This document shows positions 8,201 through 16,719 of a DNA stretch of 64,000 nucleotides, piece after piece. Location of the stretch: assembly GCA_964490845.1 (NCBI GenBank), contig CAZBED010000008.1:55422-119421 (forward strand). Reading direction: 5' to 3'. Position numbers and translations under genes: made by a program. The number at the start of each line of letters is the position of its first letter. Positions within the stretch are counted from its first letter, which is position 1. This stretch comes from JADJSS01 sp964490845 (GTDB lineage Bacteria > Bacteroidota > Bacteroidia > Chitinophagales > JADIYW01). Below the pieces are notes generated by a model. That model searched no databases. It worked only from the letters and a program-made list of their open reading frames with translations, and had not been told where the DNA came from.

Positions 8201-9775
8201 ATGGATGTCTTAACTTCTACCGCCATCAAAGTAATCAACCCTATCAGCAATACCATTTTATACGAAATAGACGACCCGTCGGATGCACAGGTGCAGGATA
8301 TATTTCAACGAGCAAAAAATGTACAGCAGAAGATACAGGCCATGTCTGTTGAAGACAGGATTAAAGAAGTTGAAAAAATCAGGGATTATGTCATCCAATA
8401 TTCTGATTTGATACTGGATGCCATTATCGCTGAAACGGGAAAAGCACGCACCGACGCGTTCGCTGCTGAAGTATTTGAGGTAACGGACGTCATCGACGTA
8501 TATAAAAAACTGGCTCCGAAATTCCTGAAGGATAAGAAAATGCCCCAGCCGATTTTTTTAATGGAAAAAAAATCAAGGCAATTTATTGAACCGCTGGGAA
8601 CTGTCCTGGTCATCACACCATGGAATTTCCCTTTTTATCAGGTTATCGTTCCGGCCCTGATGTCTTTTTTGGCCGGAAATGCCACTATCGTAAAGCCATC
8701 CGAGGTAACGCCTTTAAAACCATTGTGGGATCACTTTTTTGCAAACAGCGGATTTATGAAGGATGCCGTTCAGGTTGTCATCGGCGGCAAGGAAACCGGC
8801 GCCAAACTGATAGCACAGCGCCCGGATAAAGTACACTTTACAGGCAGTGTCGGGACAGGCAGAAAACTGGGAGAAATCTGCGGAAAAATGCTTATCCCCG
8901 TTGATTTGGAATTAGGCGGCAAAGACCCAAGTATCGTTTTCGATGATGTGGATATTGAACGTACCGCCAACGGCATTATGTGGGGGGCGTTCACCAATGC
9001 CGGACAAAACTGTACAGGTATTGAACGGCTTTATGTTCAGGAAGGTATTTATGACAAACTGGTTCCGTTTATCGTAGAAAGAACAAAACGGTTAAGAACA
9101 TCACATCCGGGCAGAAATACCAAATCGGCGGAAGATTGCGATGTGGGTGCCATTACCGCTCCTTTTCAGGTGAAAATAATTGAAGACCACATTGAAGATG
9201 CATTGGCGAAAGGCGCAAAATTAGCCTGTGGCGGCATTCAGGAAAAAGGCTCTCATCATATTCCTCCTACGATACTGGAAAATTGTAACCATTCCATGAA
9301 AGTGGCATATGAAGAAACTTTTGGCCCTACACTTGCCATCATGAAATTTAAAACGGAAGAGGAAGCAATTGCGCTGGCCAATGATTCACCGTATGGCCTG
9401 AGCGCTTCGGTATGGACGAAAAATGCCGACCGTGGTATCCGGGTAGCACGCGCTATCAAATGCGGAAATGTCTGTATCAATAACCACATGCTGAATGAAG
9501 CCAATCCGTATCTGCCATTTGGCGGCACCAAAGACAGTGGCATCGGTCGTTTTAAAGGCGAAGACGGATTGCTGGCATTCTGTAACCTGAAATCTGTGCT
9601 GATTGATAAACAGGGTAAATTAATCGAACCGCAATGGTATCCGTATACGGAAAATAAATACAAGTTGCTGCATGCAGTGATGCTGAGCTGGTTTGGAAAA
9701 TCCAGAAATTACGTGAAATTCATTAAAAACGTATTACCATTGGATTCCATTGGCAATAAAGAAAAATTCAAATAA
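8201..9775 (+). CDS. Aldehyde dehydrogenase (succinate-semialdehyde dehydrogenase-like)
   Basis: A 524-residue NAD(P)-dependent ALDH. Substrate-tunnel motif TPWNFPF is at residues 139-145, the general base Glu at 237 (LELGGKDPS) and the catalytic Cys at 271 (AGQNCTG). FGGTKDSGIGR lies near the C-terminus. It has a C-terminal tail of about 50 residues beyond the usual end, rich in Tyr, Trp and Lys, that could touch a membrane. This form is close to the succinate-semialdehyde branch but is not diagnostic of substrate. It sits between the PLP enzyme and the GMC oxidoreductase in the same direction. A GMC alcohol oxidase followed by an ALDH would take an alcohol to an acid. Confidence 0.9.
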   Translation: MDVLTSTAIKVINPISNTILYEIDDPSDAQVQDIFQRAKNVQQKIQAMSVEDRIKEVEKIRDYVIQYSDLILDAIIAETGKARTDAFAAEVFEVTDVIDVYKKLAPKFLKDKKMPQPIFLMEKKSRQFIEPLGTVLVITPWNFPFYQVIVPALMSFLAGNATIVKPSEVTPLKPLWDHFFANSGFMKDAVQVVIGGKETGAKLIAQRPDKVHFTGSVGTGRKLGEICGKMLIPVDLELGGKDPSIVFDDVDIERTANGIMWGAFTNAGQNCTGIERLYVQEGIYDKLVPFIVERTKRLRTSHPGRNTKSAEDCDVGAITAPFQVKIIEDHIEDALAKGAKLACGGIQEKGSHHIPPTILENCNHSMKVAYEETFGPTLAIMKFKTEEEAIALANDSPYGLSASVWTKNADRGIRVARAIKCGNVCINNHMLNEANPYLPFGGTKDSGIGRFKGEDGLLAFCNLKSVLIDKQGKLIEPQWYPYTENKYKLLHAVMLSWFGKSRNYVKFIKNVLPLDSIGNKEKFK

Positions 9776-9816
9776 GGAGCAAAGATTAAGGAATAAAGAA
9801 CAAAGACTGAAGACAG

Positions 9817-10167
9817 ATGCACAACTTTAGGAATTTGGATGTTTGGAAAAAATCTATAGTATTGACAAAAAATATTTATCTAACCACCATGGAATTTCCC
9901 AATATTGAACAATGGGGATTGACATCTCAAATTAGAAGAAGTTCAGTTTCTATTAGTTCAAATATTGCGGAAGGCTCGAGCAGAAAGTCAACAAAAGATT
10001 TTATCAGATTTTTAGAAATATCTCTTGGTTCTGCATTTGAATTAGAAACTCAGATTATCACTTCAAAAGAAATTGGCTTAATTAACGAAGACAAATTAAC
10101 CGAAATAAACAATTTAATCACTGAAATTCAGAAGAAACTATATAGACTAATTGAATCCCTGTCTTGA
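9817..10167 (+). CDS. Four-helix-bundle protein (S23 / TIGR02436 family)
   Basis: A 116-residue all-helical protein with the family landmarks LDVWKKS near the start, LTSQIRRSSVSISSNIAEG in the middle and FIRFLEISLGSAFELE after it. The family was first seen inside 23S rRNA intervening sequences and is also scattered singly through Bacteroidetes genomes. Its molecular function is unknown and it probably forms pentamers. Here it interrupts a run of catabolic genes. It is flanked by short purine-rich low-complexity DNA before (9776-9816) and repetitive TTCATTATTCATTACTCAT-like DNA after (about 10187-10208). This suggests it arrived as a small insertion, though no terminal repeats or target duplication are obvious. 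Confidence 0.88.
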   Translation: MHNFRNLDVWKKSIVLTKNIYLTTMEFPNIEQWGLTSQIRRSSVSISSNIAEGSSRKSTKDFIRFLEISLGSAFELETQIITSKEIGLINEDKLTEINNLITEIQKKLYRLIESLS

Positions 10168-10218
10168 CTTTTTTGTCCTGATTCTTGATTCATTATTCAT
10201 TACTCATAAACTAACAAA

Positions 10219-11598
10219 ATGATTTACGATTTCATAGTAGTAGGCAGCGGTTCCGGAGGCGGGGCACTCTCCTATTACCTCAACAAAAGCGGTGCAAAAG
10301 TTTTACTGATTGAAGCCGGAAAATTCTATCGAAAAGATACTTTCCCGAAAACGGAAGCGGAAACCTCCGCTCACCTCTACTGGGGTGGCGGCATCGAATT
10401 TGGAAAAGACGGAAGAATGGGATTCCTGCGCACCAAAATGGTCGGCGGATCTTCCATCGTTTATCAGTGCCTGATGGATCGGTTTGATGATATCGCGTGG
10501 AACGACTGGAGGGCGGAAAGTGGTGTGGACTGGTTTTCTAACGAGGTCATGGACAAACATTACTCGCAAGTGGAAAGCGATATGGTACTGCATACGTTTT
10601 GCCGCGAAGAGATGCGGCCGAACGGAATTTTGTTTGCGGATGCATGTGATAAACTGGGCTACCAATGGGGATTTTTGCGCAGAGGGCAAAGCGACTGCGG
10701 CGCAGATAAAAACAATGACTGCACAGGCTGCCTCGGCGGATGTTTCCGGGATTCCAAGCAAAGTTCTTTAGTGGCCTTTATTCAAAAAGCGGAAAAAGAA
10801 GGACTGGAAATCATTGCTGAAACGGAAATCCACAAAGTAGAACCTAACAGTGATACCTGCAAAATATATGGGTTGCAAAACGGGAAACCGGTAAGTTTTG
10901 AAGGCAAAAAAGTTATCCTTTCAGGTGGTGCTTTTGGAAGCACCCGCATGATGACGATGTCCGGATTTAAATCCAAACTTCCGGCACTCGGTAAAAAATT
11001 CTCATCGCATCCCCAATTCATGTGGCTGGGATTTCAGAATGAACCGGTGGATGCACACAAAGGCATGTTCCAGTCGGTTGCCTCCAAAGACCCTAATTTC
11101 AGGGCACAGGGCTTCAAACTGGAAAACGTTTTCGCCTCCCCTATTTCCATAGGACTGCTAATGAATGTAACCGGTGCCAAACACCAGGAATACATGAAAA
11201 AATACCGCTACATGCAATGCGTGGAAGTAGCAGTGCGCGATGAGAATATCGGAGAAATCCAGTGCGACAACAAGGGCAAACTGACCATTGTAAAACCCCT
11301 GACCGACCAGGACAAAGCCAGACGGGATAAAGGATTATACGCTATTGAAAATATTATGAACGCTGCCGGCGCCAATGAAATCTTTAAATCCCAGTTTTAT
11401 TTCGGACTGCACCTGATGGGTGGTTGCGTCATGGGAACAGACCCGGCGAAATCAGTAGTAAATCCGGACTTTCAGGTACACGGAGAGAAAACGCTTTATA
11501 TCGCCGACTCCAGCATATATCCCAATGCACCGGGCATTAATCCGGGACTGACTATAAAAACATTAGGGCAACGGTTAGCTTCCCAACTCATCAAATAA
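10219..11598 (+). CDS. GMC-family FAD oxidoreductase with a four-Cys motif
   Basis: A 459-residue flavoprotein. The N-terminal Rossmann motif GSGSGGG (residues 9-15) and acidic IEAG bind FAD. The C-terminal GMC signature is present (HLMGGCVMG, then ADSSIYPNAPGINPGLT). The family oxidises alcohols to aldehydes or ketones. Unusual for a short GMC protein is a cysteine cluster C160-x7-C168-x2-C171-x3-C175 (CTGCLGGC), similar to that in some cholesterol-oxidase-like GMC enzymes and possibly binding an iron-sulfur cluster. Metal binding is inference. Its stop overlaps the next ATG by one base (ATAATGG), so it is translationally coupled to the hydrolase downstream. It likely works with the ALDH upstream. 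Confidence 0.88.
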   Translation: MIYDFIVVGSGSGGGALSYYLNKSGAKVLLIEAGKFYRKDTFPKTEAETSAHLYWGGGIEFGKDGRMGFLRTKMVGGSSIVYQCLMDRFDDIAWNDWRAESGVDWFSNEVMDKHYSQVESDMVLHTFCREEMRPNGILFADACDKLGYQWGFLRRGQSDCGADKNNDCTGCLGGCFRDSKQSSLVAFIQKAEKEGLEIIAETEIHKVEPNSDTCKIYGLQNGKPVSFEGKKVILSGGAFGSTRMMTMSGFKSKLPALGKKFSSHPQFMWLGFQNEPVDAHKGMFQSVASKDPNFRAQGFKLENVFASPISIGLLMNVTGAKHQEYMKKYRYMQCVEVAVRDENIGEIQCDNKGKLTIVKPLTDQDKARRDKGLYAIENIMNAAGANEIFKSQFYFGLHLMGGCVMGTDPAKSVVNPDFQVHGEKTLYIADSSIYPNAPGINPGLTIKTLGQRLASQLIK

Positions 11599-12488
11599 TG
11601 GATACTGTTTTTACACCGGAACATTGCTTTGAGGTCATTAAGGATTTCCCTTATGCGCCGCATTATATCAATGTTGACGGGTTAAAAATGCATTATATCG
11701 ACGAAGGAAATAAAGACGGCGAGGTTATCCTGGCCTTGCACGGGGAGCCCACCTGGAGTTATTTGTACAGAAAATTTATTCCGGTATTATCCAACTATCG
11801 TTTCATCGCACCTGATTTTATTGGCTTTGGCAAATCAGAGAAGCTGGTGCAGCTATCGGACTATTCTTATACACTGCATTACAACAGTATAAAAAAATTC
11901 ATTGAGCAACTGGATTTGAACGACATAACTCTGGTTGTACAAGACTGGGGCGGACTGATTGGGTTAGGTGTTTTAGGAGAACTGCCCGGACGCTTTAAGC
12001 GTGTAGTCATCCTGAATACAGCCTTATCAGATGGCAGAAAACTCCCTTTATCGTTCAAAGCCTGGCAGGCGTTTGCCAAATACCATCCTGACCTGCCGGT
12101 GGGAAAAATTGTACGCAAAGCCTGTGCAAGGCCTGTTAGTGCAGAGGTCATGGCGGCATATGACGCACCCTTTCCGGAAAAAAAATACAAGGCGGGTGCA
12201 CGAATATTTCCATCACTGGCGCCAAACACAAAAACTGCTGATGGCGTGATGCAAATGAACCGAGCAGCCAAAGTATTGGCGGAATGGAAAAAACCGGCTA
12301 TTATCCTCTTTTCGGACAAAGACCGGATTTTAGGCAAGATGGTGCATTTCTTTTATAAATTGATGCCGGCAGCGCATGAACAGCAGCGCATTACGATAGA
12401 AAATGCCGGGCATTTCTTACAGGAAGATGGCGGAGCTACTATAGCAACATATATAGACGAATTTATTCAGGGAAAATTAAAAAAATAA
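11598..12488 (+). CDS. Haloalkane dehalogenase-like alpha/beta hydrolase
   Basis: A 296-residue alpha/beta hydrolase that closely follows subfamily I haloalkane dehalogenases such as DhlA. HGEPTWSYLYRKFIP is at 48-62, the nucleophile is Asp116 in VVQDWGG with halide-binding Trp117, the acid is Asp242 in DKDRILG, and the base is His272 in NAGHFLQED. A Trp at 156 in the cap could be the second halide-binding residue. Such enzymes replace a carbon-bound halogen by hydroxyl through an alkyl-enzyme ester. The full Asp-Asp-His triad and Trp make real dehalogenase activity plausible, but related hydrolases on other esters share much of this. Coupled to the GMC oxidoreductase: halide to alcohol to aldehyde to acid would fit the gene order. 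Confidence 0.85.
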   Translation: MDTVFTPEHCFEVIKDFPYAPHYINVDGLKMHYIDEGNKDGEVILALHGEPTWSYLYRKFIPVLSNYRFIAPDFIGFGKSEKLVQLSDYSYTLHYNSIKKFIEQLDLNDITLVVQDWGGLIGLGVLGELPGRFKRVVILNTALSDGRKLPLSFKAWQAFAKYHPDLPVGKIVRKACARPVSAEVMAAYDAPFPEKKYKAGARIFPSLAPNTKTADGVMQMNRAAKVLAEWKKPAIILFSDKDRILGKMVHFFYKLMPAAHEQQRITIENAGHFLQEDGGATIATYIDEFIQGKLKK

Positions 12489-12492
12489 CACA

Positions 12493-12897
12493 ATGGCAAA
12501 TCAATTTTCAAACCGTGCGGTTAAAGGATTATTAAAAATCGGCAATATCTATTGTCCGAAGAACGGCGACTTTCCGGAATACGAGAATGTGGCAGGTACC
12601 TGGAAATACAATGACCTCGCTGCCAATGTACCCGAGGATGACTTCAATTCACTGAACATAGTGCTGGCTATTTTCTCCTTCCTGCCGGTATTTATTTTAA
12701 AATGGCTGGTGGGTGTGTTCGAACGAGCTCAGTATAGCCCCAGCGACGGTATCATCAGTTCCACCTGCAGGCAGTTAAATATAGGATTACGTGGCTTGTG
12801 TTATTCTACCTATTACTCAGAATTCCACAACCCCAACTACACCGGTAAAAAACCGCTGGATGTGATTGATTATCACCTAAACAGAGTAGTAGATTAA
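12493..12897 (+). CDS. Hypothetical protein with one membrane segment
   Basis: A 134-residue protein of unknown family. It starts 4 bases after the dehalogenase-like gene, so it is probably the last gene of that operon. A hydrophobic segment at about 56-74 (LNIVLAIFSFLPVFILKWLV) could span or dock on the membrane. Several Tyr, Cys and Asn residues cluster after it. The stop codon overlaps the stop of the convergent P450 gene by 4 bases. No function can be given. Confidence 0.7.
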   Translation: MANQFSNRAVKGLLKIGNIYCPKNGDFPEYENVAGTWKYNDLAANVPEDDFNSLNIVLAIFSFLPVFILKWLVGVFERAQYSPSDGIISSTCRQLNIGLRGLCYSTYYSEFHNPNYTGKKPLDVIDYHLNRVVD

Positions 12898-14228
12898 ATT
12901 GTACTCTTAATCTTTACCTTAATACCATATTTGGGTTTTAATGTAACAAGCGGCTCAAAAGCTACGGGATGCTGTGAATCCAACTCCAGATCAAAATGGT
13001 ATAATAGCTGCGCCAGAACAATGGTAATTTCCATCGTGGCAAAATAAAATCCTATACACATTCTCGGCCCGCCGCCAAACGGATAGTAAGCTTCGCTGTT
13101 GAACAACGAATTATCCTTACCCTCAAATCGTTCAGGAATAAAATCATCCGGCTGTTTCCAGTATTTCGGATTTCGATGCAAAGAATAGATACTCATCAAT
13201 GTGACAACATCTGCCGGTATTTCCATTCCATTCACTACATCAGGCGCCTTGCTTTCCCTGCTTAGAATATAGGCTGTCGGATACAAACGCAAGGTTTCAT
13301 CAATGACATTTTTCAGATAGACGAACTGTCTGAAATTATCCATCGTCAATTTTCCGTCCGGCATCACCCTGCGTACTTCTTCTTTTGCTTTCAGATATAC
13401 TTCCGGATGTGAACACAAACTGTACATCGCCCACGCGAGTGTATAACCGGAAGTTTCATGACCGGCTACATAGATGGTCAGCAATTCGTCTCTCAGTTGT
13501 TTATCCGACATTCCTTCTCCGGTATCTTCGTCTCTGGCCTCCATCAGCATGCTTAACAGATCGTTTCTATATGGCTGATTTTTGCGCAATGCTATCACCT
13601 CATACAGCACCTCATCAAATTTTTTTAAAGTTTTCAGGAAGGCTTTTTCTTTACCTGATATTTTTGCCCAAAACTGATAAAACGGAATACGGATTAATTT
13701 CACCAAATGATCCTGAATAGAATAGATATAATTCTGTATCTCGCTGAGTTTCCCTGAAACATCAGAACCCAGTAACGTTTCAATCACAACTTTTGATGTG
13801 AGCTGCATCATCTCCCTGTCAATAAATATCTCTGTAGTTCCTTTTTGCTTCAGTTGCCGGATATGATCAATCGTAATGGTGTTCATAGAATCAAAAAAAC
13901 CTTCCAGACGCTTTTTATAAAACGCCGGCTGCGCCAGCCTACGCTGCCTGAACCACGATTCTCCTTCATTAGTAAGTAATCCGTTTCCCAAAGCCAGCTT
14001 CAAAATATTATTACCATAATCCTTGCGATAGTTTTTATGGTTCAACTGAAGGATTTGTTTGATAACGTCTGCATCGCAGGTGGCAAGCAGAGTCCGATTG
14101 ACAGGCATACTGAACAGAAAAGTATCTCCGTAATTTTTAAAGTTATTTTCAAAAAAGCCAAGGATATCCTTTGACAATTCAGGTGCATTGCCTACAAGGG
14201 GAAGCGCTTTTATTTTAGGAATCTGCAT
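12894..14228 (-). CDS. Cytochrome P450
   Basis: A 444-residue soluble bacterial P450. The I-helix oxygen-binding motif AGHETS is at 255-260, the K-helix ETLRLYP at 311-317 (ExxR), and the heme loop FGGGPRMCIGF has the axial Cys at 391. The overall form with PAFYKKRL and LLTNEGESWFRQRRL is like the CYP102/CYP4-like fatty acid or alkane hydroxylase branch. No ferredoxin or reductase is encoded nearby, so electrons come from elsewhere. It converges on the dehalogenase/GMC gene group with a 4-base overlap of stops. A shared pathway with those genes is possible but the opposite strand argues for separate control. Confidence 0.93.
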   Translation of the reverse strand: MQIPKIKALPLVGNAPELSKDILGFFENNFKNYGDTFLFSMPVNRTLLATCDADVIKQILQLNHKNYRKDYGNNILKLALGNGLLTNEGESWFRQRRLAQPAFYKKRLEGFFDSMNTITIDHIRQLKQKGTTEIFIDREMMQLTSKVVIETLLGSDVSGKLSEIQNYIYSIQDHLVKLIRIPFYQFWAKISGKEKAFLKTLKKFDEVLYEVIALRKNQPYRNDLLSMLMEARDEDTGEGMSDKQLRDELLTIYVAGHETSGYTLAWAMYSLCSHPEVYLKAKEEVRRVMPDGKLTMDNFRQFVYLKNVIDETLRLYPTAYILSRESKAPDVVNGMEIPADVVTLMSIYSLHRNPKYWKQPDDFIPERFEGKDNSLFNSEAYYPFGGGPRMCIGFYFATMEITIVLAQLLYHFDLELDSQHPVAFEPLVTLKPKYGIKVKIKSTI

Positions 14229-14302
14229 TGTTTAATTTTTATAAAAATACGGAATATCAATATTAGTGGATAAACAAGTGTTAATTTTAGTGCGTTAATA
14301 TG

Positions 14303-14310
14303 TATTTTTG
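14303..14310 (+). promoter_or_regulatory. -7 box of the methyltransferase gene
   Basis: TATTTTTG matches TAnnTTTG and ends 5 bases before the ATG at 14316. I find no clear -33 TTTG at the right distance, so this is a half-supported promoter. Confidence 0.35.
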
Positions 14311-14315
14311 AAACA

Positions 14316-15104
14316 ATGCCAACCGTCTTTCAAATAGAAGAATATATTTATTACTGGTTATCTTCCTTTAATAAATACAAGATTCATTCGCCGTTTGTCT
14401 ATAAACTGGTAACGGAAGTATTTGAAAAAGAGTTGAATTATCCTGATTTTGAGCGCATTGAAAACTTAAGAGATGATTTAAAAAAAGACCATCAGGAAAT
14501 TGACGTCATCGATTTAGGAGCCGGCTCAAAGTCCTTTAAATCGACTAAACGGAAAATCAGCAAAATTGTACGTAAGAACGTCAAAAAAGAAAAATACGGT
14601 CATCTGCTTTTTATGATGATCCGGCATTTCAAAGCAAACTCGATTTTAGAACTTGGGACTTCACTCGGAATCACAACCGCGTATCTTGCCTCCGCCCACC
14701 CGAATACAAGGGTCATTACCATCGAAGGAAGTGAATCCATTGCACAGGTTGCGGCTGAAAATTTCAAGAAATTAAAATTGAACAATATTCAGCTCGTCGT
14801 TGGAAATTTCGACTCTGAACTGGCAAAAATTTGCGAAGAAAGGCAAAAATTTGACCTTATATTCATTGACGGAAACCACCGGGAAGTGCCAACCATCAAT
14901 TATTTTAATACCGTACTTCCCTACTGCCACAACGATACGATATTACTGTTTGACGATATTCACTGGAGCGAAGAAATGCAGGAAGCCTGGGAATATATTA
15001 AAAACCACGAGAAAGTAACGCTCACTATAGATATTTTTGAAATGGGTATCGTATTTCTTCGCAGAGAAAACCGCCAAAAGGAACACATGTTGATTCATTA
15101 CTAA
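14316..15104 (+). CDS. Class I SAM-dependent methyltransferase (O-methyltransferase-like)
   Basis: A 262-residue protein. The SAM-binding motif I is LELGTSLGITTAYLA at about 110-124, the acidic end of strand 2 is ITIEGS, and the segment DLIFIDGNHRE at about 180 matches the metal-dependent (catechol/caffeoyl-CoA type) O-methyltransferase branch. The first 100 residues form a helical extension before the core, with a basic run KSTKRKISK. The acceptor cannot be predicted. It stands alone between a leftward P450 and a leftward tryptophanase. Confidence 0.82.
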   Translation: MPTVFQIEEYIYYWLSSFNKYKIHSPFVYKLVTEVFEKELNYPDFERIENLRDDLKKDHQEIDVIDLGAGSKSFKSTKRKISKIVRKNVKKEKYGHLLFMMIRHFKANSILELGTSLGITTAYLASAHPNTRVITIEGSESIAQVAAENFKKLKLNNIQLVVGNFDSELAKICEERQKFDLIFIDGNHREVPTINYFNTVLPYCHNDTILLFDDIHWSEEMQEAWEYIKNHEKVTLTIDIFEMGIVFLRRENRQKEHMLIHY

Positions 15105-15110
15105 GCAGTT

Positions 15111-16493
15111 TTATTCCACTCTGTCAAAATGCGCTGTAAAATGCCTTAAGAACGGAGGTTCATAAACAATCCTCATACCTTTTGATTTCGACCTTTCTTC
15201 TTTCAGTTCTTCAAATACATCAATGACGTAATCAATATGGCTTTGTGTGTAAACTCTTCTGGGGATTGCCAGCCTGACCAATTCAAAGGCTGCAGGAATC
15301 AGGTTGCCGTTTTCATCATTTTTACCAAACATCACCGAACCGATTTCACAGCATCGTATTCCCCCTTTGATATATAAATCACAAACCAGTGACTGCCCCG
15401 GAAACTTTTGTGGTGGAATATGCGCGTAAAAAGCTTTCGCATCCACATAAATCGCATGCCCGCCGAATGGTTTCACTGTTGGTATTCCCATATCATTCAG
15501 ATGCCGGCCTAAATATTCTGTACTTTTTATCCGGTAATGGAGGTAATCTTTGTCAAATACTTCCTGAAGCCCTACCGCCAGAGCTTCCATATCTCTTCCG
15601 CTCAATCCGCCATAAGTAACAAACCCCTCGGAAATAATGAGCAGGTTCTGGCATTGTTCCGCCAGTTTTTTGTCTTTTAACGTCAATAAACCACCCATAT
15701 TCACTAACCCATCCTTCTTTGCTGACATGATGAATGCATCTCCAAGATTCAATAATTCCTGTGCTATTTCTCTGTATGTTTTATCTTCAAACCCGGACTC
15801 CCTGTGCTTAATAAAATAAGCATTTTCGGCTATACGGCAGGCATCCAGCACCAGCAAAATCCCATAGTTATTACTTAATGCCCTGACAGCTTTGGCATTT
15901 TCCATACTGACAGGCTGTCCACCGGCTGAGTTATTCGTAACGGTCAGTATAACAGCGCCGATATTTTTACTCCCATATTTTTGGATAAGTGCCTCCGTTT
16001 CAACAATATCCATGTTCCCTTTAAATGGCAACTCCAATGATGGGTCTTTAGCTTCCTCAGGCAAACAGTCAAAGGCCATTGCACCGGTAAATTCAATATT
16101 TGCCCGTGTTGTATCAAAATGTGTATTGCTGATAAAGACTTTATCTTTTCCTCCTAAAATTCCATATAAAATACGTTCGGCGGCCCTCCCCTGGTGGGTG
16201 GGAATGATATACGGCATACCTGTTAAATCTTTCACTTCCGCTTCCAAACACTCCCAGCTGGTAGCTCCCGCATAACTTTCGTCTCCCTGCATCATAGCAG
16301 ACCACTGATGCTCACTCATTGCACCGGTGCCACTATCCGTCAGTAAATCAATAAAAACGTCATCACTCCGCAACAGAAATGGATTATTATGCGCTTTTTT
16401 CAACGTTTCCTGCCTGTATTCTTCGGTGGTTATTTTCAATGGCTCCACCATTTTTATTTTAAACGGTTCGGCCAGAGTTCGTTGCTTCGACAT
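15111..16493 (-). CDS. tnaA: Tryptophanase
   Basis: A 460-residue PLP enzyme of the beta-eliminating lyase family that splits L-tryptophan to indole, pyruvate and ammonia. Segments match the family throughout: DVFIDLLTDSGTG at 45-57, TNNSAGGQP at 186-194, RIAENAYFIK at 220-229, and the PLP lysine at 260 in SAKKDG. The close relative tyrosine phenol-lyase carries a diagnostic Arg after Glu near the C-terminus (MERG). This protein has CCEIGS with Ile at 384, the tryptophanase state. No tnaC-like leader or tnaB permease was found beside it. Some segments (YGGLSGRDMEA) look tyrosine-phenol-lyase-like, so I put tryptophanase as likely, not certain. Confidence 0.85.
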   Translation of the reverse strand: MSKQRTLAEPFKIKMVEPLKITTEEYRQETLKKAHNNPFLLRSDDVFIDLLTDSGTGAMSEHQWSAMMQGDESYAGATSWECLEAEVKDLTGMPYIIPTHQGRAAERILYGILGGKDKVFISNTHFDTTRANIEFTGAMAFDCLPEEAKDPSLELPFKGNMDIVETEALIQKYGSKNIGAVILTVTNNSAGGQPVSMENAKAVRALSNNYGILLVLDACRIAENAYFIKHRESGFEDKTYREIAQELLNLGDAFIMSAKKDGLVNMGGLLTLKDKKLAEQCQNLLIISEGFVTYGGLSGRDMEALAVGLQEVFDKDYLHYRIKSTEYLGRHLNDMGIPTVKPFGGHAIYVDAKAFYAHIPPQKFPGQSLVCDLYIKGGIRCCEIGSVMFGKNDENGNLIPAAFELVRLAIPRRVYTQSHIDYVIDVFEELKEERSKSKGMRIVYEPPFLRHFTAHFDRVE

Positions 16494-16719
16494 ACCTGAA
16501 ATTTGAGGTAAAATACAAATTATAATGCATACATCAGCATTGGTTATTTCGGTATTTCTGCCTTACCGCTATTCTAATACCGCTGTGTATCCAAACATGC
16601 AAAAATTCCAATGCATGCATTCAATCTCGCAACTTTATAGTAAACTTTAGGTAACATGCCAAATTCGGCATTTTTTTCTACAATCCGTAAATTCGCTGAC
16701 CTAAAATACATTCCAGTAC
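16494..16719. promoter_or_regulatory. Divergent control region between tnaA-like gene and aceB
   Basis: 226 bases separate two divergent genes. It contains repeated TGCAT elements, among them the palindrome ATGCATGCAT near 16612-16621. It also has a short hairpin (ATGCC 16656-16660 with GGCAT 16667-16671) followed by seven T, located 43 bases before the aceB ATG. The hairpin could act as an attenuator or weak terminator. No consensus TAnnTTTG was found. Roles are inference. Confidence 0.35.

Noticed and set aside
16656..16677. Riboswitch ahead of aceB
   Set aside because: Only a five-base-pair hairpin with a T run is visible; no known riboswitch core is present.
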